A DNA stretch of 64,000 nt from Lytechinus pictus (taxonomy: Eukaryota > Echinodermata > Echinoidea > Temnopleuroida > Toxopneustidae): NCBI RefSeq assembly GCF_037042905.1, contig NC_087249.1:53908901-53972900 (forward strand). Direction: 5' to 3'. Both the position numbers and the translations under genes were made by a program. Position 1 is the first letter of the stretch. Each line of letters starts with the position of its first letter. Below are positions 30,214 through 57,189 of the stretch, piece after piece. The notes under the pieces are model-generated. The model had not been told where the DNA came from and did no database searches. It saw only the letters and a program-made list of their open reading frames with translations.

Positions 30214-30985
30214 AAAGGTCAAGTCCACCCCTGAAAAATTTGGATTTGAACAAATAGAGAAAAATCAAACGAGCATAGTGCTGAAAATTTCATCAAAATT
30301 ATTGGATGTAAAATAAATAAGTTATGACATTTTATTTGTTACGCTTATTCACACAAAACAGTGATAATGATATGCACAACTCATGCAGTGACATGCAAAT
30401 GAGACAGACTATGTCCCTCATCACTCACTACTTCTTTTGTTTTTTATTGTTGGAATTATATAGTGAGTGATTATATTACCGACCGGCCTTGTATTACCGA
30501 CTGGCCTTTTATTACCGAACGCGTGCATCAGAAAATAATTTCATACGCTCAAAATTTTGCAACATCCTTCCAAAGAGAACTTGAATAGAAAGATGATGAA
30601 AATGGTCAAAAACACATTTTCAAAGTCTTAATAATAAAATATGGTCAAAATAGCTTATCAGTGATTTTGTTTTCTCAACTTTTCCCATAGAAAACACACG
30701 TTCGGTATTTTTACAATACCTTTTTCAAGTGACCAAAATATTTCACATGCGAAGAGGGGTCCGATTGGAAGCTAATGTCATAAAATTTCGGTAAGATTTT
30801 TACATATTTAAATGTATATTTGGTAGGTAATTGTGTATTTATGGTGAAAGTTAGGTGAATTTCATGAGAATGTGTTTGATATGATTAAATTCATGAACTG
30901 TTCAGTAATACGATCCACTACCATACAACATTTAATTTTTTACAGATTTGACAATAAAGACCAACTTGACTAAACCATATCCTTA
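30212..30985. mobile_element. Family A copy split by an insertion (30470-30940)
   Basis: The left arm starts aaaaggtcaagtccacccc at 30212 and runs to about 30470. The inner segment acagatttgacaataaagac resumes at 30944, as in intact copies. The right arm is absent. Confidence 0.65.
30470..30940. repeat. Inserted sequence with TATTACCGACYGGCCTT repeats
   Basis: tattaccgaccggccttg and tattaccgactggcctt are adjacent, followed by ttattaccgaacg (30474-30516). It interrupts a family A element. Origin unknown. Confidence 0.5.
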
Positions 30986-31295
30986 CTATAATTTGGCTAA
31001 TCTTGTGCGTCCTTCCGTTTGTCTGAAAGCGCTTTTCTCCATGGTTTTCCACTCAATCGAGCTGGAATTTTTTCTTAACATGGCTAAATTGTTCGCAGAT
31101 TGTCTCGAGGGGGTTGTTTGTGGTATTTTGGTCGCATTATTTAAAGTTTTTTTACAATTCGTAACTTTTTTGCATTCCTTTTTGCAGCCCTGAGTAAAGC
31201 TTCGAAGTTCCAAGTCCCTTTTACCTCTCTCGGGTCAGCGAAATACAAAGCATGCATGCATGCAGCGTATACAGCCACATGCATGCGGCCCAGGG

Positions 31296-31432
31296 AATTT
31301 TTTTTTTTTTTCGGGGGCTCCTTTAAAATTTTCGTCAAATTTCGGGGGCTCCATTTTAAATTTTTTGTCAAATTTCGGGGGCTCCATTTCTACCTTTCGG
31401 GGGCTACTTTTTGCATTTCGGGGGCTCTTTTT
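31296..31432. repeat. Degenerate tandem TTTCGGGGGCTCC repeats
   Basis: After a T-run, ttcgggggctcc(attt) recurs five times at irregular spacing (about 31310, 31341, 31374, 31396, 31417), with tttgtcaaat linkers between the first copies. Confidence 0.8.
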
Positions 31433-32516
31433 TAATGCTACTTTTTTGTATTTTGAAGAATACCTGTTCACTTATTAATGAATTATTACTTTTTGTTTAA
31501 TATTGTATGATTTTTTAAGTTAATTTTTTCATGCTTTGAATCTTGGGTGTGTGTGTGGGTGTGACTGTGAGTTGGACTTGGATATAAATGAATTCAATAT
31601 CTGATTTCTACTCCGTCTATTCCAGTACAATACCCTGTACTCGGCCATGTACATGTACATGTAATAAAGGCCCACATACCCTAACTTTTCGTGAAGTTCT
31701 TTGAAAATGCAGATCTCCATGAAAATTGCATTTCTCTATGGGGGAGTCTAAATTTGGTTAGAATGTATTCATTAAGAACTTAAATATACATGACAATGAA
31801 GAAATCATCAAGCTTTATTGGCAGTTTTGAATGATATACCTGAAATGTAAACTCTGTCTGAAACAGAAAATCACCATCATTGAGGCCTTTACTGAGCGAA
31901 TTGTCCCCCAGAGCTCTGTCAGAGAGACAGAGCTCAGACTGGCTAGCTAATACAAGCGCCAATGCGTGCGCCTGCCGCCGGCCTTGTAAAATAGATGGAG
32001 CTTTGTTTGATGATTTATTGTCTGATATTTACCACATCCCCGAGAAAAATAAAACAAATGATTTTTAAGTTATAATTAATAAATTAGGTAAGTTATTTTG
32101 GATGTTAATAGGCCGGTTTGAAAAGCAAAGCCGAATGACAACTCACCAATGATAGGTTACTAGACTCGGGATTTATTTCCTGTGTAATTAAAATTATTTT
32201 ATCACAGAATTGTGATATCTGTAGGGGAAACATGTGCATTAGAAATTGCACATGGTGGTATTCATAATGGACCCCTTTACATCCAACTGTTTCCCGACCG
32301 TCGCGTTGATTTTTTTTTTGCATACCTGGTACCATGTGTGTGGAAATACGTGGTACAGAAAAAAAGACCCAACTTCGGAATTTGAAACTGCGCTCCTCGC
32401 CATTTTCAAAGCTTATTCATGATTTTGAGTGTGGATTTTTGATGATTTTTAAATGGTAAGCGGAGCTCGAGCATATGGCGCTAGTGGGTCGTTGAGTTGT
32501 TATCACTCGGCAATAA

Positions 32517-32555
32517 TTTCGGGGGCGACATTCAGATTTTATGTCGCCCCCGAAA
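32517..32555. repeat. Perfect GC-rich hairpin
   Basis: TTTCGGGGGCGACAT (32517-32531) and ATGTCGCCCCCGAAA (32541-32555) are perfectly complementary with a 9-nt loop. A second palindrome, GGGCGAATTCGCCC, follows at 32600-32613. Confidence 0.9.
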
Positions 32556-32938
32556 GCATGATTTTGGGTGATATACGAGGGCGACTTTAGGCATTTCCGG
32601 GGCGAATTCGCCCGCCGCCCCCGTGTATTTTTTTCACTGATGCGGCCACACGCGTGTGGCTATAGTATATATCCAATACTACTTGGCCCTGCTGAGGATA
32701 CTGCTATACGTGTCACTTATACTCTATGCAGCGGCAGTAATCGCAAGCGCGTAACACAAGCGATGCATTTCTTGCGACAGTACATGTTACAAAACTTAAT
32801 CACAAATGTGTTATCTCTCGATTCCATTCAGGGGCCGCCAAACGGTTTTCAAAGTGGGGGGGGGGGGGGCTGACCATGCAAAATATCACAATCCTATGGT
32901 CATTTTTACGTTTTTGTAGACGGTTTTGGAAAAAAGTT

Positions 32939-33072
32939 GCATGCCGAGCAGGATGTGCATATAACTGTTTTGTGAAATAACTTTTTACATCCAATTTTGA
33001 TGAAATTTTGAGTGTTCTGCTTGTTAGATTTTTCTCTTTTTTTCATATTAACTTTTTTTGGGGTAGACTTAT
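32939..33072. mobile_element. Family A fragment (right arm)
   Basis: gtgcatataactgttttgtg, then the core gattt-atgaaattt, ending ttggggtagactta. A diverged right half only. Confidence 0.6.
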
Positions 33073-33430
33073 CGAGATTAAACCTGAATTTATTTTTATT
33101 CCACCAAAGTTTTCAGTTGATGATGTTCCTTAAAGTTATACATGTATTCTTTTGAGTAAGTGTACCAAAAATCTCGTGAAAATTTGAAAGAAATATATGA
33201 TTTTCTTGGAAAAACCCTCTGACACTCATTTTCAGATTGAACAAAACAATGGTGCCCCTTGTCTGCACACCCATTCACTCGACACACAATTCAGGGATTT
33301 TGATGAGAAAGGCTGCATTTTGAGGCTGTCATGAAATACCCGATATTCATTTTTTTCCCACCATTTTGAGTCAGATTTTTTAATGAATATCTGTCTTTGT
33401 ATTTCAGGTGTGAAGTCTGGTCGTAGCCTA

Positions 33431-34280
33431 TCTTTTATTAGCCTCTTGTCGAGGCCCTGGCGGCTGCTTCCCGAGCGAAGCAAGCCAAGGCCTCTTGACA
33501 TCTGAGCCGAATTTCACCGACTTTCCTTTGTTTTTTATTGTTTTTACCAATATTCCGACCAAAAATTGGTCGGTGAAAATCATCCAATGAGAGCGCGGGT
33601 TGCTATAACGTCATATTGAATATTCATGAGCACTTCTTGAATGGCGACCCGTGGATTCTTGGTGAAGGGTGACAACGAAATATCAAAGAGCATTGAATAT
33701 GCCTCTAAAATGCTGAATATTGACCGCTTTAAGGATTTGCAAGTTGATGCAATTAAATCTGCACTGCACTGTTTGTAAATCTGGTAAACAGGATATTAAA
33801 AAAGTGTAATCTTTCATGCGATTCCACGTCGCGTCAATTATCTCCGCAGTGAGGGAATGCTGGAGTCGAGTTGTTCAAGGTGCTAACCCTTGTGGACCAG
33901 GCCGATCTCCCGGGAAGTTTCGGGCGGTGATATGTCTGTTACAGCTAGTACCACTACTTGTAGCATTTTGATGGTTATATCCCCTTTAGTGTCCCGCAAT
34001 TAAATGAATCCCCTGCAAAATAGTGGACTATTCCGAACCCCGGACGAAACAGCTTTTGACATTTCATTGGTCAATTTAATAGGTGACCGTTAAATATTTC
34101 ATTGAGCTCATGTATATTCATAAACAAAGGTTCCTCATGAATATATAATTCAGCTCCGATGTCAAGAGGCCCTGGCTCGCTGCGCTCGCCAAGCCTAATT
34201 TGCTTTGCGAATAAGGATATCCCTTGCTTCGCTCGGGAAGCAGCCGCCAGGGCCTGGACAAGAGGCTAATCTTTTATTAG
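33431..34280. mobile_element. ~840-bp foldback element with ~50-bp TIRs
   Basis: AGCCTCTTGTCGAGGCCCTG followed by GCGGCTGCTTCCCGAGCGAA at the left is mirrored by ttcgctcgggaagcagccgc, then cagggcctggacaagaggct, at the right (34213-34267). The direct repeat atcttttatt borders both ends and looks like a target-site duplication of 9-10 bp. The interior has more hairpins (ccgaccaaaaattggtcgg near 33556) and a short open frame. Confidence 0.8.
33641..33778 (+). pseudogene. 45-codon frame with RecQ motif-0-like signature
   Basis: ATG to TAA frame inside the foldback element: starts MATRGFLVKGDNEISKSIE and continues MLNIDRFKDLQVDAIKSALH. The F-(K/R)-x-L-Q-x-x-A-I pattern is what RecQ-family helicases show just before the Walker A motif (motif 0). 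The frame stops before any GKS/T loop, so no helicase activity is expected. It may be a captured exon piece or a remnant of an element-encoded protein. Chance resemblance is possible at this length. Confidence 0.4.
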
Positions 34281-35016
34281 AATCATGCAGATACTCATGT
34301 GTGCAGACAAGGGCACTGCGCAGACTTGGGACACCTTGCCATGAAGATACATCATGTATATGATTTAAAAAATGTTCTTTACATGATTTTTAATGCCTAT
34401 TTCTACCCTCATTCCCTTTTTTTTAAATGGAATTTTGGACATTTCAGGAAATTAAAGGTGAAAATGAATGGTAATTGGAGAAAACGATCGATGATGATTG
34501 ATCATCGTACACTTCACTCACGCTTTAAAATTCCCTATGTTATGGAAAAAAATAAAGTGGTCATAAATATGAATTTATGGTTGAATCAAGACGTGTACGT
34601 TTCAGTAGAAACTTTATTGTGGATTTTGATATATGGTTTGGCTTTTGTTTTGGGTAGATTACAAATTCCTAACCAGTAAAAAAAAATGTAGATCTAGATA
34701 ATTATTTCATACCTGTGGCTTTAGGCCCTACTTAAACATTAAATTTAAAGTGTCCTCTGCCAAACTAATTTTTGTCTCACTTGCATAGCAGTGTGATAGA
34801 ATATAGGCATTCTTTTGCGAGAAGAATTTAATAAATGAAATGAGTTAAGCGTTGTGCGATGCACCTGAACTATGACTCCTAGTCTGCAGGCACAGACCCT
34901 GATTGAAACTTTGATCAACAGGTGTGTCTCCACGCAAAGAATACATGTACATGTAGCATGTTTTTTCAATAGGGCCTTCAATACACAAGGCATGAGTAGG
35001 CTGCATGTTCAGACCC

Positions 35017-35748
35017 TTAACCCTAAAAGGACTGTGCTATTTGAGATGTATTGAGGACTGGGGGCCATGATGGCACCCCCTTCTGAACTCAGATTTGTAA
35101 TGCAATATAATTCCATGTAAACAACAAGCTAGTATTAACAAAAAAAATATTTATTAATTATGAATAAAATATGCAAATTTATTCATGAAAAACATTATTT
35201 GCATATTTAACACCCTATTTCACCTCATTTTTTTTTCTTTTTGCTGATGTCATCTTTGTAATCTAATTTAAAGATTTCCACAAAGAAAAACTGTGAAAGC
35301 CATTTTTTTCCTTATATACCGTAAATGTATTTCTTTGTTTTTAAAATTGGTTATGTATTTATTTACTTTTTTCATCTTTAGTTTTTCTGTTTTTTTTTTA
35401 ATGGAAATTATTACATACCATTTAACAACTAAATTAAACCCTAAATTAGTTAAGCAGACCAATTAGAATGAAAAATAATCACTTTTTTATGAATTTCATC
35501 TCCCATAGACTTTGTACACTAAGTATAAAATTGAGCCATTTTCGGCATGACATTGTCTCATAAAAAGTCATGCACATGGCGTCGCAATGCTATACCCTTA
35601 TGTCGTGAATTTGGTCTCAAAATTTGCGCAAGACTTCAAAGAAAAAAGTCATAAAATTTTGCGGCGCTTTCTTTTTGCGTGGAAATATCGCACGAAGCGT
35701 CGAGGGGAGGCCATCATTCCCCCCCCCCCCCCGTCCTTTTAGGGTTAA
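35017..35748. mobile_element. piggyBac-like MITE copy 2 (family F)
   Basis: TTAA|CCCTAAAAGGAC at 35017 and GTCCTTTTAGGG|TTAA ending 35748. Left subterminal gggggccatgatggcacccc folds on itself. 724 bp between target sites. Confidence 0.8.
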
Positions 35749-35875
35749 TTCGAGTGAAGGGTTTGCACAGCAGACTATACGACTCCTATTGGAGACTTTT
35801 GTCTATGTAGCAGGACTAAAAAAATCAGAAAATGTTTTTAAAAAACTCCTTTGAAACAGCCAATTTTTCAGTCTA

Positions 35876-36226
35876 CTGAACACCCTACCTGAGTTTCAGG
35901 TCACATGACCAAGGTCAAAGGTCATTTAGGTTCAATGAACTTAACATGTTGGGGGTATTTGTTGAATTGCCATCATTACTTTGAAAGTTAATGGATCTAC
36001 ATGAAACTTGGACATACGTGTAAGAGTAATCAAATATCACTGAACATCCTGTGAGAGTTTCAGGTCACATGACCAATGTCATATAAGTTCAATGAAGATG
36101 GAATTTTAATATGATTTTTATGGGGTTTTTTTGTGTGAATAATTCATTCAACAGTTGTTTGAAAGTCAGCACTGATGCTATATTGAATCACATGATGCAG
36201 GTGAAACTGCCAGAGGCATTCCACTT
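35876..36226. mobile_element. Family C element, 3' part, just upstream of TDO2
   Basis: Two partial internal units with caggtcacatgaccaaggtc, then the end segment gatgcaggtgaaactgccag ending ttccactt, as in the copies at 48.4 and 54.0 kb. A perfect AGGTCAAAGGTCA lies at 35912-35924. Confidence 0.8.
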
Positions 36227-36281
36227 GGTTTGGAAAAGACTTAAATATTCCATGCACATTTCTCTCTCTCTCTCTCTACAG

Positions 36282-36502
36282 CATAATATAAATCACTACC
36301 AGCATATCATTGTATGCATAATACCGGTAAAAATCACTGAAGTTGATTATAGAGGCATCCTTATCAGACCTAAAGTCAACACTTGAACATCTGTAGATCA
36401 AATCTTGCTGCCAGTGCCCAGTATTTCACATCATCCAGTGACGTTTGGGTTCCACCGGGTCCTCTCATCACGTAAAACCGAGTCTGTATATTCTTAAGCA
36501 GA
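36282..36502 (+). promoter_or_regulatory. TDO2: TDO2 5' UTR or proximal promoter
   Basis: Two readings are possible. A (CT)n tract ending acag at 36281 looks like a splice acceptor, making 36282-36502 the 5' UTR part of exon 1. Alternatively, an AATATAAAT stretch near 36287 could act as a TATA-like element with transcription starting about 30 bp later. A GATA-type CTTATC occurs near 36360. Confidence 0.35.
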
Positions 36503-52622
<16,120 letters not shown>

Positions 52623-53012
52623 AAGATGCTGCCATGCAGAGATGCATCTGCAAATTTGAAGCAACTTTAATGGACCATTTATTGAGTAGAAATACAGATG
52701 GCCACAAACAAAGTTGATACGTTTTACTGAAATGAATATATCGAGCATTTATTTTTGTATTTTATATTGAAAATGTTCTTGTCTTTACAAAGTGTAAAGT
52801 ATATCTTTTTATGAAAAACTGAATGTAACACTGTTTTGTTTACATGCAATTACTCCTTGCAATTAAGAACTACATGTGTTTGATTTTGAGGACAATCTTT
52901 TTCTTTCTTTTTTAATGTAATTATGATGTCTGGATCTGTTTTTCAATGAGACATAAAGTCTGAGACAAAGACTTTAAAGGGATGCTTTGGGCTGAAAGTA
53001 ATATGAAATAAA
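52623..53012 (+). other. TDO2: TDO2 3' UTR, end uncertain
   Basis: Non-coding sequence after the stop. The only clear AATAAA nearby (53007-53012) lies inside a repeat element, so the true poly(A) site is uncertain. Confidence 0.3.
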
Positions 53013-54543
53013 CAGATAAAGAAAAATCAGACAATTAAAACACTAAAAATTTGATCAAAATCGGTCAAGGTATAACAAAGTTATGGCATTTTTGTCTCAC
53101 CTGCATAGCAGAGTGAGACTATAGGCGCCGCTTTTCCGACGGCGACGGCGGCGGCGGCGTCAACACCAAATCTTAACCTGAGGTTAAGTTTTTGAAATGA
53201 CAGCATAACTTAGAAAGTATATGGACCTAGTTCATGAAACTTGGCCATAAGGTTAATCAAGTATTACTGAACATCCTGCCTGAGTTTCATGTCACATGAC
53301 CAAGGTCAAAGGTCATTTAGGGTCAATGAACTTAGACCATGTTGGGGGAATCAACATCAAAATCTTAACCTAAGGTTAAGTTTTTGAAATGTCATCATAA
53401 CTTAGAAAATATATGGACCTAGTTCATGAAACTTATACATAAGGTTAATCAAGTATCACTGAACATCTTGCATGAGTTTCACGTCACATGACCAAGGTCA
53501 AAGGTCATTTAGGGTCAATGAACTTTGGCCGAATTGGGGGTATCTGTTGAATTACCATCATAACTTTAAAAGTTTATGGATCTGATTCATGAAACTTGGA
53601 CATAATAGTAATCAAGTATTACTGAACATCCTGTGCAAGTTTCAGGTCACATGATCAAGGTCAAAGGTCATTTAGGGTCAATGAACTTTGGCCAAATTGG
53701 GGTATTTGTTGAATTACAGCCATAAATTTGAAAGTGTGTTGGTCTAGTTCATAAAACTTGGACATAAGAGTAATCAAGTATCACTGAACATCCTGTTCGA
53801 GTTTCAGGTCACATGAACAAGGTCAAAGGTCATGTAAGGTCAAAGAACTTTGGCCACGTTGGGGGTATTTGTTGAATTGCCATCATATCTCTATAAGTGT
53901 ATTGGTCTAGTTCATAAAACGTGGAAATAAGAGTAACCAAGTATCACTGAACATCTTGTGCGAGTTATAGTAGTTTTCAAAATCAGCACTGCTGCTATAT
54001 TGAATCGCGTGATGCAGGTGAGACGGCCAGAGGCATTCCACTTGTTAAGATTTGCATTATTCCGGTGAAACTGTTTTAGGCATGTCTTCATGAATATTCA
54101 ATGAGCAAATTGATAATGTCACATCCCCACTTGTTCTTTTGTATTTTATAATATGAAATTGGGTTTATTCAAATTTTTTCTACCAAGAACTGAAAAAATT
54201 GGATTGACATCTGATTTACTGTATTAGATATTCATTGCTGCAACTTATTTCATTATAAATGAGACACATTGTTCACACATGTATGAAAATATGAAACAAT
54301 TATGATTTCATGTCATAACATAAGAAAAAGGAAAGTGGGGATGTGGCATCATCAGCCCACCTAATGAATATTCATGATGACGTGCATATAACTACATTAT
54401 TAAAAAAAAAAATATTGCTAAACTTTAAAATTCAATAACTATGTTACTTGTTATCCGATTTTGATGAGATTTTAAGCTTTGCTCAGTGAATTTTACTCTA
54501 TTTTTTAGAAATAAATTTTTTTCAGCCTGGAGAATCCCTTTAA
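52973..54543. mobile_element. Family B foldback element interrupted by a family C copy
   Basis: Left end TTTAAAGGGATGCTTTGGGC with aaatttgatcaaaatcggtc. Right end cagcctggagaatcccttta with tatccgattttgatgagatt. The middle is occupied by the family C element at 53093-54043. Confidence 0.7.
53093..54043. mobile_element. Family C element, nested copy downstream of TDO2
   Basis: Starts tgtctcacctgcatagcaga, then gacggcgacggcggcggcgg; five to six internal units; ends gatgcaggtgagacggccag ... attccactt. GTCTCACCTGCAT and ATGCAGGTGAGAC are perfect inverse ends. Four perfect DR1 words. Confidence 0.85.
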
Positions 54544-54579
54544 TCTTAATGTCCAAGACCAATGTAGGATCCAATCAGG

Positions 54580-54725
54580 GTAGTGTTTCATCAACATTTT
54601 TGTTCGACAAGTTGTCAGATCTGACAACTTTCTTTGATTCTGATTGGCTGAAAGGCATTGTTAGTATGGTCAGATAAAACAGGACTTGTCAGATAATACG
54701 TCTGACAAGTCCTTTCATGAAATGT
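54580..54725. mobile_element. Foldback element with two TTGTCAGA hairpins
   Basis: tgtttcatcaacattt at the left and cctttcatgaaatg at the right. Inside, a 22-nt perfect palindrome (54609-54630) and a 13-bp-arm hairpin (54681-54693 with 54701-54713) both contain TTGTCAGA. Confidence 0.65.
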
Positions 54726-54968
54726 TCGCCAGGATGTGATTTCTATGGGGTGTTTTTATATTTCCTGTGCACACATGATGCATTTGTATTAATTGTATTT
54801 AGATATATGATAAATGAGCAGTTCCATGAAATGATGTCTTATACCTCTGACATGTTTTTCTCATTTACTTCTCTTCTTGGGTCATGAGAATATGAGAGCA
54901 CATCCCTTCATATTAACAAAATTAGTAGATGAAGTTATGGTAAATCATTTTAGAAAAAGTCCCTACTC

Positions 54969-55374
54969 TTAGGCCGCTGTCATACTGAAGGCGAAGTGGA
55001 GTTGCTCCAGAGTAACTTTGGATTGAGTTGATATGCTTGTACTGCGGACCGACATTACACCCCCTTTCAAACTGGCAAGCTCCGCATCGGTGTATCTGCA
55101 GTCATTACTGTGGTTTCCAAGTGAGTTTGCGCCATAATGTGTGGCGCGTGGAATCTCCCCCATGCGGAAGTGAATGAAGTTATGCGCGAGATAGGCGATG
55201 CCGCACTTCCGATGCGGACTAACTATTTGTAACCCTCTTCTCGAAGTGGGTTGAGTACTCCGCTTTGAATTCGAATCAAAATAATCTAGAATTTCAACTG
55301 CCCTCCAAAGTGGAGTAACTCCTTCTGGACTCCGGAGTAACTCCTCTTCGGCTGTCAGTATGAAAGTGGTATTA
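54969..55374. mobile_element. ~400-bp MITE, possible TTA duplication
   Basis: ttaggccgctgtcatactga at the left and gctgtcagtatgaaagtggt then atta at the right. aagtggagttgctccagagt is inverted near 55310-55345. Confidence 0.6.
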
Positions 55375-56375
55375 GAGAGGTTTGGACCTTCTTGTACATA
55401 AACATTTTTTTTTGTACTCCACTAATAAAACTCCACTAATCCACTGTTAAATCCACTAATATTATAAATAGTGTTGGAAAAAGTTCCCACACATGTATTC
55501 ATCTAATACTCCATGCAGCTCTTCTTGTACTTTGTAATAGTACCTTTAATAATTCAGGTAATTGGTCAAAATAATTATCCTGTGTGTTTTTGTTTGCCTG
55601 TAGTGTAATCCCGTTTGATAATCATCTGTCTGAAATTCCTATAGCATATTATGTATTCCTCTATGTGCCTTCAGCTATTACTATATTTTTTAAATACGTA
55701 ATTGGCCGATGGTTTGTATGAAATGCTAATTTAAATCAGTACAGACCAGACAAATCCGTACCTCTCTTAGTTATTCTGTGACTAAGAATATATTATACAG
55801 TACTCCTACTTATCCATGTGTTCCAGGGGCCAACAAACTCTGTTTCATTGTTTCGTTATTCATTTCTTCTTTTATTTGCTCAATTAATCATAAATTCAAT
55901 ACATTGAATTCGATACAGAATTGGAGTATTGATGAGAAATTCTATGTGTTTCTCTTGTCTCAATATTACAAATTTACAGTCGGATGATTGTAATTTTTGC
56001 TCATTGATTCTAAGCATTTCTCTATTATTACAGATTTGTATGTTGAAAATTGAAAAAGAAATGAATTTACTCAAAGTAGAGATGCAGGGTATGAAAAAAA
56101 TATATTAATGTGGTCCAATTATATAGTGCAGTTACTATATGCATATATGCTGTATACTCTACTGTGCTTGATACTTGGATTGAACATAATAGTGTTATAA
56201 ACTGGGGATACCAGAATTGGTGAATTTTATATAATTGATAATTGGCAAAAAACTTAATTATTACCACTGATATGAAGAGATATGGTGATTTAAACAGAAA
56301 TTGGGTGGGTGAGGCTATTGAAAAGCTTAAATTGTTGAATCAACTGATAATGTTCTGGGTTGAATTGTTTAATCT

Positions 56376-56824
56376 ACTGATGATAATGATGATGATGCAC
56401 AGCATTTGTATAGCGCCATATATCTGTCAGATATTCAAAGGTGCTTTTTTGGATGAGCCAGCCAAATCTGGGTCGCCTAGAAAGACACGCACACAGAACT
56501 GTGACCCGCAGGTCTCTCATCCCGATCTTACTGATTAGGGGAATGCAGGTGGACCACTACACCAGGGTTTCCCCCTCTTCTTCGAATAGTGCAGTGGGTT
56601 CTTAACGTGCAAAGGTGGTGACTCTCCTCTACATGGGGCCTCCATTTAACGTCCTATCCAAGGGATGGAGTGTTTTCCACTCTAACATAGCCTGCATCTA
56701 TGAAACAGGGGAGAGACGTTTACACACAACGCACTGGCTTCAGTCATCTGGTCGGGGTGGACTTGAACCCACGATCTTTGGTTCGACAGGCAGACACTTT
56801 ACCGACTGAGCCAACTTTGCTCTT
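56376..56824 (-). mobile_element. tRNA-derived SINE (S4), ~450 bp
   Basis: Minus strand: A box GTTGGCTCAGTCGGTAAAGT (56797-56816), B box GTGGGTTCAAGTCCA (56758-56772), long body. The 3' end is ATATGGCGCTATACAAATGC, then TGTGCATCATC repeats. The tail resembles the LINE end at 22561-22604. Confidence 0.85.
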
Positions 56825-56895
56825 CAAATTTTATGTAATTTCAGTGAGTGGTTATCATTTTTCCATGATGTGCTTGTTGGAGATACTAACATACA

Positions 56896-57186
56896 CTAGC
56901 GTACCTACGGGGGGGGGGGGGGGGGCAGAGGGGGCAGTCTGTCCCCCCCCCTGATGAGCCACAACCCATGCAAAGGACATATCCCTGCCCCCCCCCCCTG
57001 ACGAGCTTGAAGACTTTTATTGCCCCCCCTGACGAGCTTGAAGCTCTTTTTTTTTTTTTTGCTTGTCAAATTTTTTTCTGGTACGAAATCCTTCATTTGT
57101 GATTGAAGACTTTTTTTTTTTTTGCTTGTCAAATTTTTGGCGGACGGTTTTGCCCCCCCTGTGAAAAATCCTAGGTACGCCACTGC
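56896..57186. mobile_element. Foldback element, ends TAGCGTACCTACGG
   Basis: tagcgtacctacgg then G17 at the left; cctaggtacgccac at the right. Between are C-runs and two copies of gacgagcttgaag and of a T-run followed by gcttgtcaaat. Confidence 0.75.
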
Positions 57187-57189
57187 TAA

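Noticed and set aside
32568..32873. 101-codon open frame upstream of TDO2
   Set aside because: Considered as a possible TDO2 first exon, but its peptide is unlike TDO and it spans hairpins and a G-run; the MSCPF exon at 36503 fits much better.
33641..33778. Calling this a helicase gene
   Set aside because: Only one motif-0-like segment is present and the frame stops before Walker A, so at most a remnant is supported.
57032..57135. Twin T-run motifs as Pol III terminators of small RNA genes
   Set aside because: No A/B boxes or known small-RNA sequence upstream; they are repeats inside a foldback element.
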